Positions 27,779 through 35,945 of a DNA stretch of 64,000 nt are shown piece after piece. Every line of letters starts with the position of its first letter. Position 1 is the stretch's first letter. The notes beneath the pieces were generated by a model. The model did no database searches. It saw only the letters and a program-made list of their open reading frames with translations, and was not told the origin of the DNA. This DNA comes from Pseudomonas sp. L5B5 (GTDB lineage: Bacteria; Pseudomonadota; Gammaproteobacteria; Pseudomonadales; Pseudomonadaceae). The position numbers and the translations under genes are program-made. The stretch is taken from NCBI RefSeq assembly GCF_020520285.1, contig NZ_CP084742.1, positions 6,497,501 to 6,561,500 of the forward strand, read 5' to 3'.

Positions 27779-28594
27779 TCAGCTCCAGTAGGTCAGGGGC
27801 CGGTCGCTGCCGTAGCAGCCGATGAAGGCTGCCATACCGATACGATAGCTGTCTTCACTGGGAGTCACGGCATGCAGCATGCGCGAGCTGAAGATAATCA
27901 GGTCGCCGGCATCCGGATGCAGCACCAATGGCGGCTTCTCCACCTTCTCCGGCAGCAGCCCTTCCACGTCGCGGATCTGTATCAGCTCCTCGGGGTTCGG
28001 ATCACGCAGCCACAGCTGCAGGTCACCGCCGTGCCGGGGCGTGCGCAGGTACATGTTGGCCACCAGTTGTTCCTCGATCCCCTCGAGCTCCGGTGCATCC
28101 GACTCCTCGATGATGGTGTCGTTGTGCGGGTAGAAACGCGAGGAAGACGGCTTGAACACGCGGATCGCACCAACGAAGCAGGTGTGTCCGTACAGGCGCT
28201 GGATGTGGGCGCCACCGGGCCAGTATTCCTGCAATTGCAGGCGGATCTTGTCGGCTGGGGTCAGGTGCGGTTCGAACAGGGAGCGCAGGTCCTGGATGTT
28301 CTCCACGGCCTCGGCGTGGTACTTGCGCCCGGCTTCCTGGTTCCATTCCGAATCGATGTGCGGCGTGCAGATCCGGCCCACGCTGCTGGTGTACTTCTTG
28401 TTGTAGTACCCCAGCTTGGGGTGCTCGATGGCTGCCTCGGCGGCCCGCTCGGCGATGTCCACGGGGTAGTAGCCCTTGACGTGGATCGCGCCGATCTCGC
28501 GGGCGGCCAGCGCCAGCAGCGACTCGGTGCTCAGTTCGGTGGCGACCACCGGTGGCGCGGTTTCTCTTCTTGCAGGTTTGACGAGCATGTTCAT
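27779..28594 (-). CDS. Fe(II)/2-oxoglutarate-dependent oxygenase of the NRPS operon
   Basis: A 271-residue non-haem iron oxygenase. The iron triad is readable: His157 and Asp159 in YPHNDT (HxD), His241 in SRMLHAVTP; Arg251 in DSYRIGMAAF should bind 2-oxoglutarate. The intact Asp indicates a hydroxylase or desaturase rather than an HxG/HxA halogenase. HGGDLQLWLRD and DAGDLIIFSS are typical strands of the double-stranded helix. Substrate unknown; position between SDR and phosphatase suggests it acts on an amino acid or the NRPS product. AGAGGA lies eight bases before the ATG at 28594. Confidence 0.82.
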   Translation of the reverse strand: MNMLVKPARRETAPPVVATELSTESLLALAAREIGAIHVKGYYPVDIAERAAEAAIEHPKLGYYNKKYTSSVGRICTPHIDSEWNQEAGRKYHAEAVENIQDLRSLFEPHLTPADKIRLQLQEYWPGGAHIQRLYGHTCFVGAIRVFKPSSSRFYPHNDTIIEESDAPELEGIEEQLVANMYLRTPRHGGDLQLWLRDPNPEELIQIRDVEGLLPEKVEKPPLVLHPDAGDLIIFSSRMLHAVTPSEDSYRIGMAAFIGCYGSDRPLTYWS

Positions 28595-28626
28595 GCATGG
28601 ATCCTCTTGGGAAGTGGCGTTGCGGG

Positions 28627-29382
28627 TCAGATGCGTTGCCGCGAAGGGCGGATGCGGATGTCGTCGATGTGGACGTGTTCGGGTTGTTCGAGCACGAAGC
28701 GGATGGCGCGGGCCACGTCCTCGGGGCTGAGGAACGGCCCCTGGTCGCGCTCCAGCGCGGCGAAGCCGTGCATGTCGTACCCCGCGGTCTCCTGGAAGCC
28801 GGTGCGCACGAACCCGGGCTCGATCAGGGTCACCCGGATCAGGCTGCTGGCCAGCTCCTGGCGCAGGGATTCGACCAGCGAGTGCAGGGCGAACTTGGTG
28901 GCGCCGTACACTGGGTTGCCTGCGGACAGGTTGCGCCCCACGGTGGAACCGATGACCACGATGTCCTGGACCCGCTCGCTGTCGCGCCGCTGTTCGAGGA
29001 AGGCCTTGGCGGCGGAGCGCAGCTGGTGCATGGCGCCCAGCACGTTGACCTCCACCAGTTCCTGCCATTGCTCGCTGTCGGAGCCCAGCAACGAGCCCGG
29101 CAGGCCGCGTCCGGCGCACAGCACGAAAGCGCTGGGGCGCTCGCCGAAGGCTTGTTCGCCGGCTCGCCACAGTTGCGATACATGGGCCGGGTCGCTGGCA
29201 TCCATGGCGAGGCCGACGGCCCGCCTGGCGTTGTCGTTGGCTGCCGCGCAGACCTGCTCCAGGCGGGTTTGGTCGCGGCCGCTGATGGCCACGTTGGCCC
29301 CGGCCTGCAACAGGGATTCGGCGACGGCGCGGCCAATGCCCGAGGTGCCGCCCGATATCGCCACGGTCGAATGATTGTTCAT
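28627..29382 (-). CDS. Short-chain dehydrogenase/reductase following the NRPS
   Basis: A 251-residue classical SDR. Cofactor motif SGGTSGIGRAVAESL near the N-terminus, CAGRG in place of NNAG, catalytic Ser in VIGSTVGRN and YxxxK in YGATKFALHSL, then the substrate-side PGFVRTGF. The start at 29382 follows AAGGAG by seven bases. It lies 31 bp after the NRPS stop. Because the NRPS ends in a reductase domain, this enzyme may reduce the released aldehyde to an alcohol or oxidise a hydroxyl made by the oxygenase. Confidence 0.87.
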   Translation of the reverse strand: MNNHSTVAISGGTSGIGRAVAESLLQAGANVAISGRDQTRLEQVCAAANDNARRAVGLAMDASDPAHVSQLWRAGEQAFGERPSAFVLCAGRGLPGSLLGSDSEQWQELVEVNVLGAMHQLRSAAKAFLEQRRDSERVQDIVVIGSTVGRNLSAGNPVYGATKFALHSLVESLRQELASSLIRVTLIEPGFVRTGFQETAGYDMHGFAALERDQGPFLSPEDVARAIRFVLEQPEHVHIDDIRIRPSRQRI

Positions 29383-29413
29383 TGCTTGCTCCTTCAATGG
29401 GGGGTGGTCGTGG

Positions 29414-32400
29414 TCACCCGTTGGTCCGGGCGTACCCGAACAATCCGAGATCCTTCAGTCGCCGCACGAACTTGAGTACCCAGTCCTGGGACAGCTGGGA
29501 GAACTCGACCCGGTGCTCCATGAGGCGCGACAGGGTCCTGGAGTGGTCGTAGGTCAGGTTGCGCGCCTCGCGCGAGGCCCAGAACAGGCCCAGCGCGACC
29601 TCGGCCTGGGTGGTCTTGCCGGAGTGCTCCAGGGCGTCCTTGAGGCTGCGTGCGCGGACCCGCTTGATCGGGATGCCCAGGTCCTGCAATGAATCCACGA
29701 ACAGGCTCGAGGAGATCGAGTAGGGCGAATCCACGTGATAGGTGCCGCTTCGCAGGGACGGGTCCAGCGACAGGCTGACGATGCCCCGGGCGACGATGTC
29801 CACCGGGCTGAGCACCAGTGGTTCGTCGTACTGGGCTGGTGCATAGCCGGCATGGGCAATGGCATTGATGCACTGCACCCAGCGGTTGGCGTTGGCGTTG
29901 CGCTGGAACATCGCGGTCTGCGAATGGCCGGTGACATTGCCCGAGCGATAGATGAAGGCGCTGTGCCCGCGGTAGGCCAGTTCCCGGACAATGCCTTCGG
30001 CAAGGAACTTGCAACGCTCGTATTCGTTGAGGAAGTCCTGGCCCACGTCCAGTGCGTCTTCGTCGAACACCACCGGTTCGGCGCCCCGGTAGCAACCGCT
30101 GACGGCCAGGGTCGACATGAAGTGCAGGGCCTTGCTGCTCCCGCTCTCGACGAAGCGCACCAGTTCATGGGTGGGGAACACGATATTGCGCTGCATGTCG
30201 CTGCGGCTGCCCACCAGGCGGGTATCGGCGGCGAAGTGGTAGACCGCGTCGATACTGCTGGCCAGGCTGTCCCACTGGGCCTGGGACAGGCCGAAACCGG
30301 CCTGGCTCATGTCACCGACGCAGACCTGCACGCGTTCCGGTGGCAGCGCGCTGGCATCCGCGAAGAAGTGGCTCCAGGCGCTTGCCAGGCGTGCCCGAGC
30401 CGCTGCCGCAGATTCCGCCCGGACCAGGCAGTGAAGGGTGGCGTCACTCTGCTCCAGCAACTCGCGCAGGACATGGATGCCGATGAATCCCGTGGCGCCG
30501 GTCAGCAGGATGTTCTGCGCCGCCTTGCCTGGCAGCGCCACGGCACCGCTGCCGATTGCCGGCGCGGGGATGTTCCACAAGGCGCCGCTGGAGCTGCTGG
30601 TTGACAGGTACACGCCGCCTGCGGGAGCCGGGCTGTCGAGCAGGGCGCAGCGCAGGGCCTGGGCGAATTCGCCGATCAGCGCCGGGGCCGTGGCCTGGGC
30701 GTTGAAGTTCAAGTCCAGGATCAGTTGTTCGCCCGCCAGCCTGCCGGTGAGCTTGAACTGGTTTATTCGCGGGTTCTCGCGACCGCGCAGTCCGGCGTAG
30801 GTGACGGGCGCCGGGCTCAGTTTCCAGTCGTCGCGCAGACCCAGGCTGGCCTTGCCCAGGTAATTGAAGCAATGCCGGGTGGCGACCTGGGGCAGCCCGC
30901 TGCAGCCATGGGAGTGCCCCAGGTGCGGGACTGCGGCCAGCGCCTGGCGGACCGCGGCGACCGGTGTGCGGGCCAGGTCGGTGGATGCCAGGGCCAGGGG
31001 AAACGCGGCGGTGAACCAGCCGACGGTGCGCGAGACTTCGGTCTGGTCGTCGAGGCTCAGCCGGCCGTGGCTTTCGAAGGTCACATTGAGCACCGGCTCG
31101 GGCCAGTGGCGGTTGGCCTCGGCCAGGTACTGGCCCAGCAGGTACTGGTCGATGGACACGCCGCTGCGTGCGGCGGCAGCGAGGATGCGCGCCGTCTGCT
31201 CGCCGTCGAAGGTGATCCAGGCGGTCTGCGCGTCTTTCTCGGTGCCAGCGGCAAAGGGTTGCTGCGCCGGATTGCCGAGTCGTTGCTGCCAGTAGGCGGT
31301 ATCCCGGGCCAGCAGGTCGCGGTGGGCCTGCAGGTGCCCGACCCAGTCGGCGTAGCTGGCGCAGCGCAAGGGGTTGGCCCGGTTGTCGCTGGTGTAGCGG
31401 ATCATCAACTCGTCGAGGATCAGGCTCCAGGAAACCACGTCCACGGCCAGGTGATGGGCGACCAGCAGCAGGTACTGCTGGTCGTGATAGGTGATCAGCT
31501 CGATGAAGAACAACTGTCCGCTACTGATACTCAGGCGGCTTTCGAGGACGCCGTAGCGCCGGTTGACCCATGCCTCGAGGTTGTCTTCGGGGGGCTCGCC
31601 CTCCAGGTGGGAAAACACTTCGGGGTAAGCGGCGACAGCCTCGAACACCCAAGCCTGCTGTTCATCGTCGTAGGCGAAGCGCGAGCGCAGCATCTCATGG
31701 GCCTGCAGCACTTGCAGGCAGGCCTGGCCCAGGCGCTCGGGGTCCAGGCGCACTTCGGCCTGCACCAGCATGGACTGGGTCCAGCGATCGGGTTCTGCCA
31801 TGTCCTGCTGCAGGAACCATTGCTGGGCCGGGCCGGCGATGCCCTGGCTGGCCGCGTCGCCACGGTCTTCGTTGACCTCGGTGGGCGTGCTGGCGTGTTG
31901 CAGTTGCGCCACCAGCCCTGCGAGGGTGGGGTTGCCCAGGAACGCCCGGGCGGTGACCTCGAAGCCCTCCAGTTGCAGCTCGGAAATCAGCCGCACGGCA
32001 TCCAGGGAGTCGCCACCCAGGTCGAAGAAGTCGCTGTCGACTCCCGCGGTCGCCGCCCGGCAGTGGCGACGAAAGGCGCCCAGCAGCTTGCCGTAGGGGT
32101 CGTCTGCGGGGGCCGCTTCATCCAGGGTGCTGGCCATGGTTGCGGCAAAGCCTTCCTGCAACTGGCGTTCGACGGCCTGGCGATCGAGCTTGCCGTTGGC
32201 ATTCATGGGCAGGCTCGCCAGGTTGTCGAAGCTGAATGGCAGCATGTAGCCGGGCACCTGTCGGGCGAGCCCGGCACGCAGCCAGCCACTGCTCTTGGGT
32301 GGCCCTTCGTAGGCGCACAGCAGGTAATCGCGTTCGGCGAAGCGGCGATGGACCACTACCGCCCGCTGCTCCAGAAGCCGTTGCAGCACGGCCTCGACAT

Positions 32401-33637
32401 GCCCCAGCTCGACCCGGTAGCCATTGACCTTGACCTGGCGGTCGGCCCGGCCGGCGAAGTGCAGCCGACCCTGGTCGTCCAGCAGGACCCGGTCGCCGGA
32501 GCGATAGAGCCTGTGGCCCTGGTGTTCGACGAAGCGCCCGGCATCCAGGTCCGGCCGCCGCCAGTAGCCCAGGGCGACCTGCGGACCGCCGATGTACAGT
32601 TCGCCGATGGTCCCGGCGGGGCAGTCGCGGCCATTGGCGTCCAGCACCAGCAGGCGACTGTCTCCCAGCGCTCGGCCAATGGGTACGCTGGCCTCGCCCA
32701 GGGCCGCCAACTGGTCGGCTTGCACGGGCTGGACCGTGACCCCGACGGTGGTTTCCGTCGGGCCGTAATGGTTGAACAGCCGGGTCACCGTGCCACTGGC
32801 CAGGGTGCTGCGCGCCAGCTCCGGGGCCAGGGCTTCGCCGCCGAGTACCAGCCAGCCCAGGGTCGGGCCCGGGCCCTGGCCCGCTGTGGCCTGGTCAAGC
32901 AGGGTGCGCCAGTGGGTGGGGGTGATCTTGAGCACGTCGATCTGGCGCTCGGACAGCATCCGGTACAGGGCCCGTGGGTCCTTGCGTTCGTATTCGTCGG
33001 CGATGTACAGGCTGCCGCCGGTCCAGAGCGCGAGGAACAGTGTGGTGTTGCCCAGGTCGGCCGCCAGGGTGCTGACGTGGGCATAACGAAGGCCATGGGT
33101 AACCCCCAGCGCCCGGGCCACGCCCTGGCAATAGTGGGCAATGTTGCGCGGGGATACCGCGACGCCCTTGGGCGTGCCGGTGGAGCCCGAGGTATAGAGC
33201 ACGTAGGCCGTCGAACCGCCCGTGTCGCCGGTTGGCAGCGGCGCCGGGGCGGGGGTCCCGGACGAACCGGTGAAGGCATAGGCCAGCGAACCGTGGCCCG
33301 GCATGGCGTAGCCGCCCACGGCGAGCACCAGGTCGGCACCGATCTGCTCCAGGCGCGTGCCGGCATCCTCGTCCAGGGCCGCCACCTCGACGATGGTGTA
33401 GGCCGCGCCGCTGAACATCACGGCCACCAGCCCGACCACGATGTCCAGGCACCGGGACCCGACGATTGCCACCAGTTGCCCGTCGCCGATACCCCGCGCA
33501 GAGATCTGCGCGGCCACGGCCCGGGCATCCTGTTCTAGCATTGAATAAGTCATGTGCCGGGAGGCATCGCTGAGGGCGACTTGTTCCGCTGACCGTGACA
33601 TCCATCCGGTCAGCCGCTCTATCAGAAGTTCAGCCAT
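29414..33637 (-). CDS. Single-module NRPS: adenylation-carrier-epimerisation-reductase
   Basis: A 1407-residue nonribosomal peptide synthetase without a condensation domain. Adenylation domain about 1-500 (LYTSGSTGTPKGV, NHYGPTETT, YRSGDRV, NGKLDR); carrier domain with Ser544 in FDLGGDSLDAV; epimerisation domain about 590-1010 with HHLAVDVVSW (His728-His729), SRTVGWFT and FNYLG; terminal NAD(P)H reductase domain about 1040-1400 with LTGATGFIGIHVL and YERCK (YxxxK). The specificity residues read D-L-T-K-V-G-H-V-G plus K, an aspartate-type code. Expected release: D-aspartate alpha-aldehyde or its alcohol. The ATG at 33637 follows ACGGAG; the open frame extends further upstream but without family similarity. 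Confidence 0.88.
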   Translation of the reverse strand: MAELLIERLTGWMSRSAEQVALSDASRHMTYSMLEQDARAVAAQISARGIGDGQLVAIVGSRCLDIVVGLVAVMFSGAAYTIVEVAALDEDAGTRLEQIGADLVLAVGGYAMPGHGSLAYAFTGSSGTPAPAPLPTGDTGGSTAYVLYTSGSTGTPKGVAVSPRNIAHYCQGVARALGVTHGLRYAHVSTLAADLGNTTLFLALWTGGSLYIADEYERKDPRALYRMLSERQIDVLKITPTHWRTLLDQATAGQGPGPTLGWLVLGGEALAPELARSTLASGTVTRLFNHYGPTETTVGVTVQPVQADQLAALGEASVPIGRALGDSRLLVLDANGRDCPAGTIGELYIGGPQVALGYWRRPDLDAGRFVEHQGHRLYRSGDRVLLDDQGRLHFAGRADRQVKVNGYRVELGHVEAVLQRLLEQRAVVVHRRFAERDYLLCAYEGPPKSSGWLRAGLARQVPGYMLPFSFDNLASLPMNANGKLDRQAVERQLQEGFAATMASTLDEAAPADDPYGKLLGAFRRHCRAATAGVDSDFFDLGGDSLDAVRLISELQLEGFEVTARAFLGNPTLAGLVAQLQHASTPTEVNEDRGDAASQGIAGPAQQWFLQQDMAEPDRWTQSMLVQAEVRLDPERLGQACLQVLQAHEMLRSRFAYDDEQQAWVFEAVAAYPEVFSHLEGEPPEDNLEAWVNRRYGVLESRLSISSGQLFFIELITYHDQQYLLLVAHHLAVDVVSWSLILDELMIRYTSDNRANPLRCASYADWVGHLQAHRDLLARDTAYWQQRLGNPAQQPFAAGTEKDAQTAWITFDGEQTARILAAAARSGVSIDQYLLGQYLAEANRHWPEPVLNVTFESHGRLSLDDQTEVSRTVGWFTAAFPLALASTDLARTPVAAVRQALAAVPHLGHSHGCSGLPQVATRHCFNYLGKASLGLRDDWKLSPAPVTYAGLRGRENPRINQFKLTGRLAGEQLILDLNFNAQATAPALIGEFAQALRCALLDSPAPAGGVYLSTSSSSGALWNIPAPAIGSGAVALPGKAAQNILLTGATGFIGIHVLRELLEQSDATLHCLVRAESAAAARARLASAWSHFFADASALPPERVQVCVGDMSQAGFGLSQAQWDSLASSIDAVYHFAADTRLVGSRSDMQRNIVFPTHELVRFVESGSSKALHFMSTLAVSGCYRGAEPVVFDEDALDVGQDFLNEYERCKFLAEGIVRELAYRGHSAFIYRSGNVTGHSQTAMFQRNANANRWVQCINAIAHAGYAPAQYDEPLVLSPVDIVARGIVSLSLDPSLRSGTYHVDSPYSISSSLFVDSLQDLGIPIKRVRARSLKDALEHSGKTTQAEVALGLFWASREARNLTYDHSRTLSRLMEHRVEFSQLSQDWVLKFVRRLKDLGLFGYARTNG

Positions 33638-33904
33638 TTCCATCTCCGTTATTAGAACTTTCCTGGTGGCCGAAGTTGTGGCCTGGAAAACATCAACAGA
33701 TGAGTGAATTGGCTCGAAGGCTATGCAGCACGTGGCTTGGAGTCCAATATCGGCTGCGTATGCTTTTATATGGGCTATATATAAGTTGTCAGTCGTAGTC
33801 TTCGGCGTTGACAGTCGTGTGAAGCGCGATTTATAAAAATTAGTTCCTTGAGTTGAACTTTCATATTCAAGGTTTATTGCACTGTTTCTGATAAGGAAAT
33901 CGAT
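33638..33904. promoter_or_regulatory. AT-rich divergent promoter region of the NRPS cluster
   Basis: This 267-bp region is clearly richer in A+T than its surroundings, especially 33760-33900 (for example GCTTTTATATGGGCTATATA). It must drive the NRPS operon to the left and the SDR gene to the right. The composition shift suggests lateral acquisition or a strongly regulated promoter; a LysR site would be expected but I cannot fix one. Confidence 0.6.
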
Positions 33905-34651
33905 ATGGCCGGTCTGGCATTGGTGACAGGAGGAGGTCGTGGAATCGGTGCGGCGGTGGCGCGCCAGCTTGGGCAACTGGGCTACAAGGTCTGCCTGACC
34001 TACGAGCGTGACGACGAAGCGGCCCGGCAGGTGGTCGAGTCGATCGTTGCGACGGGGGGCCGGGCCTGGTGCCGACAGCTGGATATCGCTTCGCCGGCGG
34101 CCATCGTGGCGTTGTTCGAAGCCCTGGACCAGCAGCCCGAACCCTTGTCGCTGCTGGTGAACAATGCCGGGGTCACGGAAGGTTTCAGCAAACTCGAGGC
34201 GTTGTCCTACGAGCGTCTGGAGCATGTCTTCCAGGTCAATGTGTTCGGTGCCTTCATGTGTGCCCGCGAAGCGGTGCGACGCATGGGGCGTTCCCATGGT
34301 GGAGAGGGCGGGGTGATCGTCAACCTGTCGTCCCGGGCCGCCGAACTGGGCGGTGGTGGGGAGTGGATCCACTACGCGGCGACGAAAGGGGCCATCGACA
34401 GTTTGACCCGCGGCCTGGCCAAGGAAGTCGCTGGCGAAGGCATCAGGGTCAATGCCGTGGCCCCAGGCTTGATCGAGACACAACTGCATGCCGCAGCCGG
34501 AAAACCCGAGCGGTTGGCTGAGATGTCCACGGGAGTGCCCGCAGGCAGGGCAGGATTGCCGGAGGAAGTGGCCGACTGCGTGTGCTGGTTGGCCTCAGCG
34601 GCGGCGAGCTATGTCACCGGGGCCATTATCCCGGTTGCCGGGGGCCGATAG
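33905..34651 (+). CDS. FabG-like short-chain dehydrogenase, divergent from the NRPS
   Basis: A 248-residue SDR of the 3-oxoacyl-ACP reductase type: TGGGRGIGAAVARQL for NADP(H), NNAGVTEG, catalytic Ser in NLSSRAAEL, YxxxK in HYAATKGAIDSL and the tail YVTGAIIPVAGGR. AAGGA lies before the ATG. Its 3' end overlaps the convergent LysR gene by 57 bp. As a second reductase bordering the NRPS operon it is a candidate tailoring enzyme, but it could be an independent FabG paralogue. Confidence 0.85.
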   Translation: MAGLALVTGGGRGIGAAVARQLGQLGYKVCLTYERDDEAARQVVESIVATGGRAWCRQLDIASPAAIVALFEALDQQPEPLSLLVNNAGVTEGFSKLEALSYERLEHVFQVNVFGAFMCAREAVRRMGRSHGGEGGVIVNLSSRAAELGGGGEWIHYAATKGAIDSLTRGLAKEVAGEGIRVNAVAPGLIETQLHAAAGKPERLAEMSTGVPAGRAGLPEEVADCVCWLASAAASYVTGAIIPVAGGR

Positions 34652-35608
34652 AGCGTGGGGGTCTTCTTCCACCAGGCTGAGCAGGGGCAGGAAGTTGCGC
34701 AGCGCCACCGAGTTGGACCCCGGCAGCCAGGCGGCGCTAAGCGGCGAGTGCAGCGGGTTGCCACGGATAGGCAGGAACACGATGCCCTGGCGTTGTTCGG
34801 CACCGACACTGCGGGGCACGAAGGTCAGCCCCACGCCGGCCTTGGTCAGGCCCAGGGCGGCTTGCAGATTCTCGATCTGCTGCACGATGCGCACCTTGAC
34901 CCCGAGCTGTTCGAGGCTGCCCAGGATCAGGTCGGTGAGGCTCGGCAGCGGGTAGCGGGGGTAGAGCACGGCTTTCTCGTTGTCCAGGTCCTTGACCTCC
35001 AGGCTCTTGCGCCCGGCCAGGCGATGGCGAGCCGGCAGTGCCACCACTAGCGGTTCCTTGAGCAGCAAGCGTTGCTCGATTGCCGGGTCGTCGTTGATCG
35101 GTGGCCGGGCGAAGCCCATGTCGATGTGATGCTCCAGCAGTGCCGGCGCGATATCCGCTGCCAGCAGTTCCTTGAACGCCAGCTCCACGCCCGGGTAGCA
35201 CTGCTGGAACAGGCCCAGCACCTCCGGCAACCGGTTGTACATCACTGAACCGGCGAAGCCGATGGACAGGCGCCCGGTATGCCCTTCGGCGAGTCCGCGG
35301 ATTTCCCGGACGCTGGATTGCACATCGTCGAGGATGGCCCGGACCTTGAGCAGGAATTGCCCGCCGGCCTCGGTCAGGCGCAGCGGGCGGCTCTGGCGCT
35401 CGAACAGCAAGGCGCCGAGATCCTCTTCCAGTTGCTTGATCTGTTGGCTCAACGGAGGTTGGGCCATGTGCAACTTTTCGGCTGCCCGGGTGAAACTCAG
35501 CTCTTCGGCCACGGCCTTGAAGTAGCGCAGATGACGGAGCTCCAGGCGATGCTCCATGGGTCTGGGAGAGAATTGGCTGGCGAGCCGATGCAGATTGGAG
35601 TCGGACAT
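34595..35608 (-). CDS. LysR family regulator beside the NRPS cluster
   Basis: A 337-residue LysR regulator of the CatM/BenM-like branch: HTH MEHRLELRHLRYFKAVAEEL then AEKLHMAQPPLSQQIKQLEE, and an effector domain (GHTGRLSIGFAGSVMYNRLP). AAAGGA precedes the ATG at 35608. The last ~19 codons overlap the end of the SDR gene on the other strand and give an unusual tail (GNRDNGPGDIARRR). It is the only regulator next to the biosynthetic cluster and so the prime candidate to control it. Confidence 0.88.
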   Translation of the reverse strand: MSDSNLHRLASQFSPRPMEHRLELRHLRYFKAVAEELSFTRAAEKLHMAQPPLSQQIKQLEEDLGALLFERQSRPLRLTEAGGQFLLKVRAILDDVQSSVREIRGLAEGHTGRLSIGFAGSVMYNRLPEVLGLFQQCYPGVELAFKELLAADIAPALLEHHIDMGFARPPINDDPAIEQRLLLKEPLVVALPARHRLAGRKSLEVKDLDNEKAVLYPRYPLPSLTDLILGSLEQLGVKVRIVQQIENLQAALGLTKAGVGLTFVPRSVGAEQRQGIVFLPIRGNPLHSPLSAAWLPGSNSVALRNFLPLLSLVEEDPHALSAPGNRDNGPGDIARRR

Positions 35609-35945
35609 AATCAAGACATTCCTTTGTAATTATCGTTGTAATTCTGCGACTGCAGGAGCTGCTTTTTTCGCGAATGCGGTCTGCTTTCACGGTCGAAAAG
35701 TATAACGTCCCACGTATTCTCCCAGCCGCGCGGGCCGGGGCAGCCAGGCCTGGAGCGGAGCGGGTTGGCGGGCCGGTCCAGAGCGTTTTCAACGATTTTT
35801 CAACAGCGGTTGCAGACCCTTTCGGCCAGGGTTAGCAGGGTTTCGTGACGGGCCCTGGACGGGAGGGGAAGGAATGCGTGTGCCCGGCGCGATTTGCGCC
35901 GGGCGGTCGTCCAAGGTGGGGTAGGGGAAGGGCGGGTGGTGCGCT
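35609..35945. other. Intergenic region between LysR and trhP
   Basis: A 337-bp gap containing the LysR gene's promoter (AT-rich around 35620-35710) and, at 35882-35904, a hairpin downstream of trhP. No coding sequence is supported. Confidence 0.5.
35882..35904 (-). terminator. Hairpin downstream of trhP
   Basis: GCCCGGCGC-GATTT-GCGCCGGGC, a perfect nine-pair stem 42 bp past the trhP stop. There is no T-run on the transcribed side, so termination is likely but not certain. Confidence 0.5.

Noticed and set aside
30725..33538. A 937-codon open frame on the plus strand opposite the NRPS gene
   Set aside because: It is antisense to a strongly supported NRPS. Its product is low-complexity and rich in Gly, Val, Gln and His, as expected for a shadow frame in GC-rich DNA.
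33638..34489. Upstream extension of the NRPS frame by about 280 codons
   Set aside because: It would run antisense through the whole promoter and into the SDR gene, and shows no NRPS similarity before MAELLIERL.
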